Shown: positions 6,992-8,168 of the stretch, piece by piece
Layout of the letters: the number at the start of each line of letters is the position of its first letter
Position numbering within the stretch: position 1 is the stretch's first letter
Assembly: GCA_020433785.1 (NCBI GenBank)
Contig: JAGRCC010000533.1
Span: 1-8,168 of the forward strand
From: Anaerolineae bacterium
Lineage (GTDB): Bacteria > Chloroflexota > Anaerolineae > 4572-78 > J111
DNA: 8,168 nucleotides
Direction: 5' to 3'
The notes under the pieces: model-generated
What the model saw: the letters and a program-made list of their open reading frames with translations, nothing else
The model's database searches: none
What the model was told of the DNA's origin: nothing
Program-made: the position numbers and the translations under genes

Positions 6992-7031
6992 TTGATTGTG
7001 CAGCTTATTTCTATTATAGCTGATTTCATGA

Positions 7032-7262
7032 TTAGGCGGGCGTCAGTTCTCGAACGTGGAGGATTTCGCGGCGGCGCATGAGACGAACGTCGTCTGCGGT
7101 TAGGGTTAAAACGGCGACGGTTTCACCCTCGCCGGTGACGAATTCAACTTCGTAGGTTTGGCCGTCTTGGTACTGATGGACGATAACGCCGACATCATCT
7201 TTTTTCAGGCCGTGGTCATCGATATCTTTAATGAGAACGACGGTTTCTAATTCATTGATCAT
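7032..7262 (-). CDS. DUF4926-like small protein
   Basis: A 76-residue protein, second gene of a minus-strand pair. The pattern is that of DUF4926 as I remember it: INELETVVL (2-10), HGLKKDDVGVIV (18-29), YEVEFV (37-42), VAVLTL (49-54) and EILHVREL (66-73). The short beta strands around 'GLKKxDVG' suggest an SH3/KOW-like small barrel. The start is set by AGGAG (7272-7276 on the complement) 9 nt before the ATG; a longer frame reaching back to 7313 would overlap the upstream gene and lacks family similarity. It lies 28 nt after the DUF6883-like gene, so the two are probably cotranscribed. Function is unknown; a toxin-antitoxin-like or immunity relation with its neighbour is possible but unproven. 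Confidence 0.8.
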   Translation of the reverse strand: MINELETVVLIKDIDDHGLKKDDVGVIVHQYQDGQTYEVEFVTGEGETVAVLTLTADDVRLMRRREILHVRELTPA

Positions 7263-7290
7263 AATAAGTATCTCCTGGTTATTGGCTTGT

Positions 7291-7623
7291 TTATGCCGGA
7301 TACGCTGTGACAAATCGAGGTTTGACCTGGTTGGTTTCGATGATCCAAACGGTTCGGGTCCGGGTAGACAAACCGGATGGCGTATTCATAATACCCTCAA
7401 TAATGTATTTTGTCCCGTGTGAAGACGTTTCCATTTCAATTACAGGCTCCGTTTGGGCAATGGCCAATAAGCCTTCCTCCAACGTTCTTGATTTTGTGAC
7501 TTCGAAACCCAGTAACAGGAAAAATTTGGCTTTTGACTTACCAACCGCATGGCTTTCTGAAAGCAAGTAGTTGGTTAGTTTTTCGGGTGGAATGTAAGCC
7601 TCTTGGTTGTTAGGTAAATTCAT
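7291..7623 (-). CDS. DUF6883-like protein
   Basis: A 110-residue cytoplasmic-looking protein without signal peptide or membrane helix. The features match DUF6883 as I recall it: IPPEKLTNYLLS (11-22), KSKAKFFLLLGF (29-40), LEEGLLAIA (48-56), SHGTKYIIEG (68-77), TPSG (81-84), RTVWIIET (90-97) and the ending PRFVTAYPA (102-110). The length fits a complete single-domain protein. The ATG at 7621-7623 is preceded by a weak GAGAG, 6 nt away. It is first in a two-gene unit with the DUF4926-like gene, a pairing I remember from other genomes, and has its own promoter-like sequence upstream. No function is known to me. Invariant His69, Lys72 and Arg90 would be places to look for activity or binding. Confidence 0.82.
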   Translation of the reverse strand: MNLPNNQEAYIPPEKLTNYLLSESHAVGKSKAKFFLLLGFEVTKSRTLEEGLLAIAQTEPVIEMETSSHGTKYIIEGIMNTPSGLSTRTRTVWIIETNQVKPRFVTAYPA

Positions 7624-7663
7624 ACTAAACTCTCGAAGCTGAGATAAAAGGCTTCTATCAAAT

Positions 7664-7693
7664 AGTATAGCTTGTTAGTTATCGTTTATGCAA
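7664..7693 (-). promoter_or_regulatory. sigma-70-type promoter of the DUF6883/DUF4926 operon
   Basis: Read on the minus strand, TTGCAT (7693-7688) and TATACT (7669-7664) are separated by 18 nt and lie about 40 nt before the ATG at 7623. Both boxes are close to consensus. No operator-like dyad is evident. Confidence 0.55.
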
Positions 7694-7722
7694 TAATTTT
7701 GCTCAATATTTAATAGGTCAGG

Positions 7723-7797
7723 ATGAATAAAGCCGATATTCTCCAGCTTAATGCTATTCCGGAGGGTAAAGCAGGCTGGCTAAAGAATTATGAATGA
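7723..7797 (+). pseudogene. 24-codon reading frame, possible truncated gene start
   Basis: ATG at 7723 has AGG immediately upstream and a purine-rich GGTCAGG just before it. The peptide begins MNKADILQLNAIPEGK and reads like an ordinary soluble protein N-terminus. Its last codons (TAT GAA TGA) lie inside the first heptads of repeat block 2, so the stop is supplied by the repeat. This could be a gene cut off by the repeat, a true micropeptide, or chance. I do not recognise the family. Confidence 0.25.
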
Positions 7798-7824
7798 TGA
7801 GGGATGAATTATGAAGGATGAAAG
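7788..7824. repeat. heptanucleotide repeat block, copy 2
   Basis: Five heptamers stand in exact register from 7788 to 7822: two TTATGAA, two GGATGAA and one variant TGATGAG. The last 24 bp (7801-7824) repeat 6968-6991 exactly in the same orientation. It lies on the far side of the DUF6883/DUF4926 pair from copy 1. Confidence 0.7.
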
Positions 7825-7950
7825 GCTAAGTCACGAAGATTATCTTCGGCTGAAAGGGTTGTTTTAACCTTACGGCCAAGCGGAATAATGCGCCGTCGGT
7901 AATTGTTTCTTGTGGCTTTATTGAGTTATATGGCCTTCTCTATCCTTCCT

Positions 7951-8168
7951 TTACTTAAAAAATATGGGTAAATACACTGCGACTGGAGCAAATTTTTGAA
8001 TGTCTCTTCTTTGCCCATCAGTTACATATATATATCCGGAATGATCGACAGTTAAGCCTTTTGGGGTAATAAACTGCCCGTTTTCACTGCCCCACGTGCC
8101 CCACGTGCTTAAGAAATTTCCATTCCTGTCAAACGTCTCAACCCGATGATTCTCGCGGTCTGAGACAT
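7951..8168 (-). CDS. NHL-repeat protein, C-terminal part (5' end beyond the window)
   Basis: Only the last 71 codons and the stop (TAA, 7953-7951) are in the window; the frame is open through 8168. The residues show NHL beta-propeller repeats: VSDRENHRVETFDRNGNFL, then WG..GSENGQF, ITPKGLTVDHSGYIYVTD, and IQKF. Family knowledge: six such repeats make a propeller that binds proteins, RNA or other ligands, often in secreted or surface proteins. The end, VAVYLPIFFK, is a short hydrophobic tail followed by a single Lys, like the 'YLP-hydrophobic-R/K' endings I remember from many exported Chloroflexota proteins. It would thus be the sixth blade plus a terminal tag. A 9-bp tandem duplication (8089-8106) encodes WGTWG. 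Confidence 0.8.
   Translation of the reverse strand, partial: VSDRENHRVETFDRNGNFLSTWGTWGSENGQFITPKGLTVDHSGYIYVTDGQRRDIQKFAPVAVYLPIFFK

Larger units (their letters stand above)
7624..7950. other. 327-nt stretch without a secure gene
   Basis: It holds the promoter of the minus-strand pair, a 24-codon plus-strand frame (7723-7797), a heptad repeat block (7788-7824) and a small hairpin (CGAAGA/TCTTCG, 7834-7848, loop TTA) without a T-run. In 7849-7950, between the hairpin and the NHL gene end, I see neither a gene nor a clear terminator. Confidence 0.6.

Noticed and set aside
7307..7570. Plus-strand frame of 87 codons across the DUF6883 region
   Set aside because: It lies antisense to a well-supported DUF6883-like gene and has no ribosome site or recognisable content.

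Overview
This 8.2 kb window looks like the accessory chromosome of a Chloroflexota bacterium, probably Anaerolineae-like. The clues are the long Thr/Pro 'TPT' linkers after single membrane helices, an Ala/Thr-rich helical stalk, heptanucleotide repeats between genes, and a secreted-type NHL protein ending in a 'VYLPIFFK' tail. These are lineage impressions from memory, not a phylogenetic placement. No rRNA, tRNA, CRISPR array, transposase or integrase is visible.

Layout. Positions 7-158 hold a MITE-like nested palindrome: one large imperfect inverted repeat with three short perfect palindromes inside. It lies just upstream of a tight four-gene plus-strand operon (242-6793; gaps of 22, 12 and 11 nt). 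All four genes encode P-loop ATPases of one STAND/AAA_16-like family. Genes 1 and 2 are long one-pass membrane proteins: an inner ATPase plus winged-helix region, one transmembrane helix, a Thr/Pro linker, and an outer domain. The outer domain is Ig-like in gene 1, and calcium-binding repeats plus a beta-propeller in gene 2. Genes 3 and 4 are soluble and shorter. Gene 3 stops after the ATPase lid and carries a coiled-coil insertion. Gene 4 stops before the lid and has Asn where a catalytic acid is expected. A strong hairpin terminator (6888-6921) ends the operon and can also serve the facing minus-strand genes.

The right part holds a minus-strand two-gene unit, a DUF6883-like protein followed by a DUF4926-like protein, with a good sigma-70-type promoter (7664-7693). 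It is flanked by two heptad-repeat blocks (6949-6991 and 7788-7824) that share an exact 24-bp core. A 24-codon plus-strand reading frame runs into the second block and may be the remains of a truncated gene. The window ends inside the 3' end of an NHL-repeat gene on the minus strand.

Best candidate for an undescribed system: the four-gene operon. A plausible reading, which is inference, is a transmembrane signalling or scaffold complex in which two receptors with different external sensors share the cell interior with two related soluble ATPases, one possibly impaired in ATP hydrolysis. No nuclease, kinase or other known effector domain is seen, so a defence role cannot be claimed.
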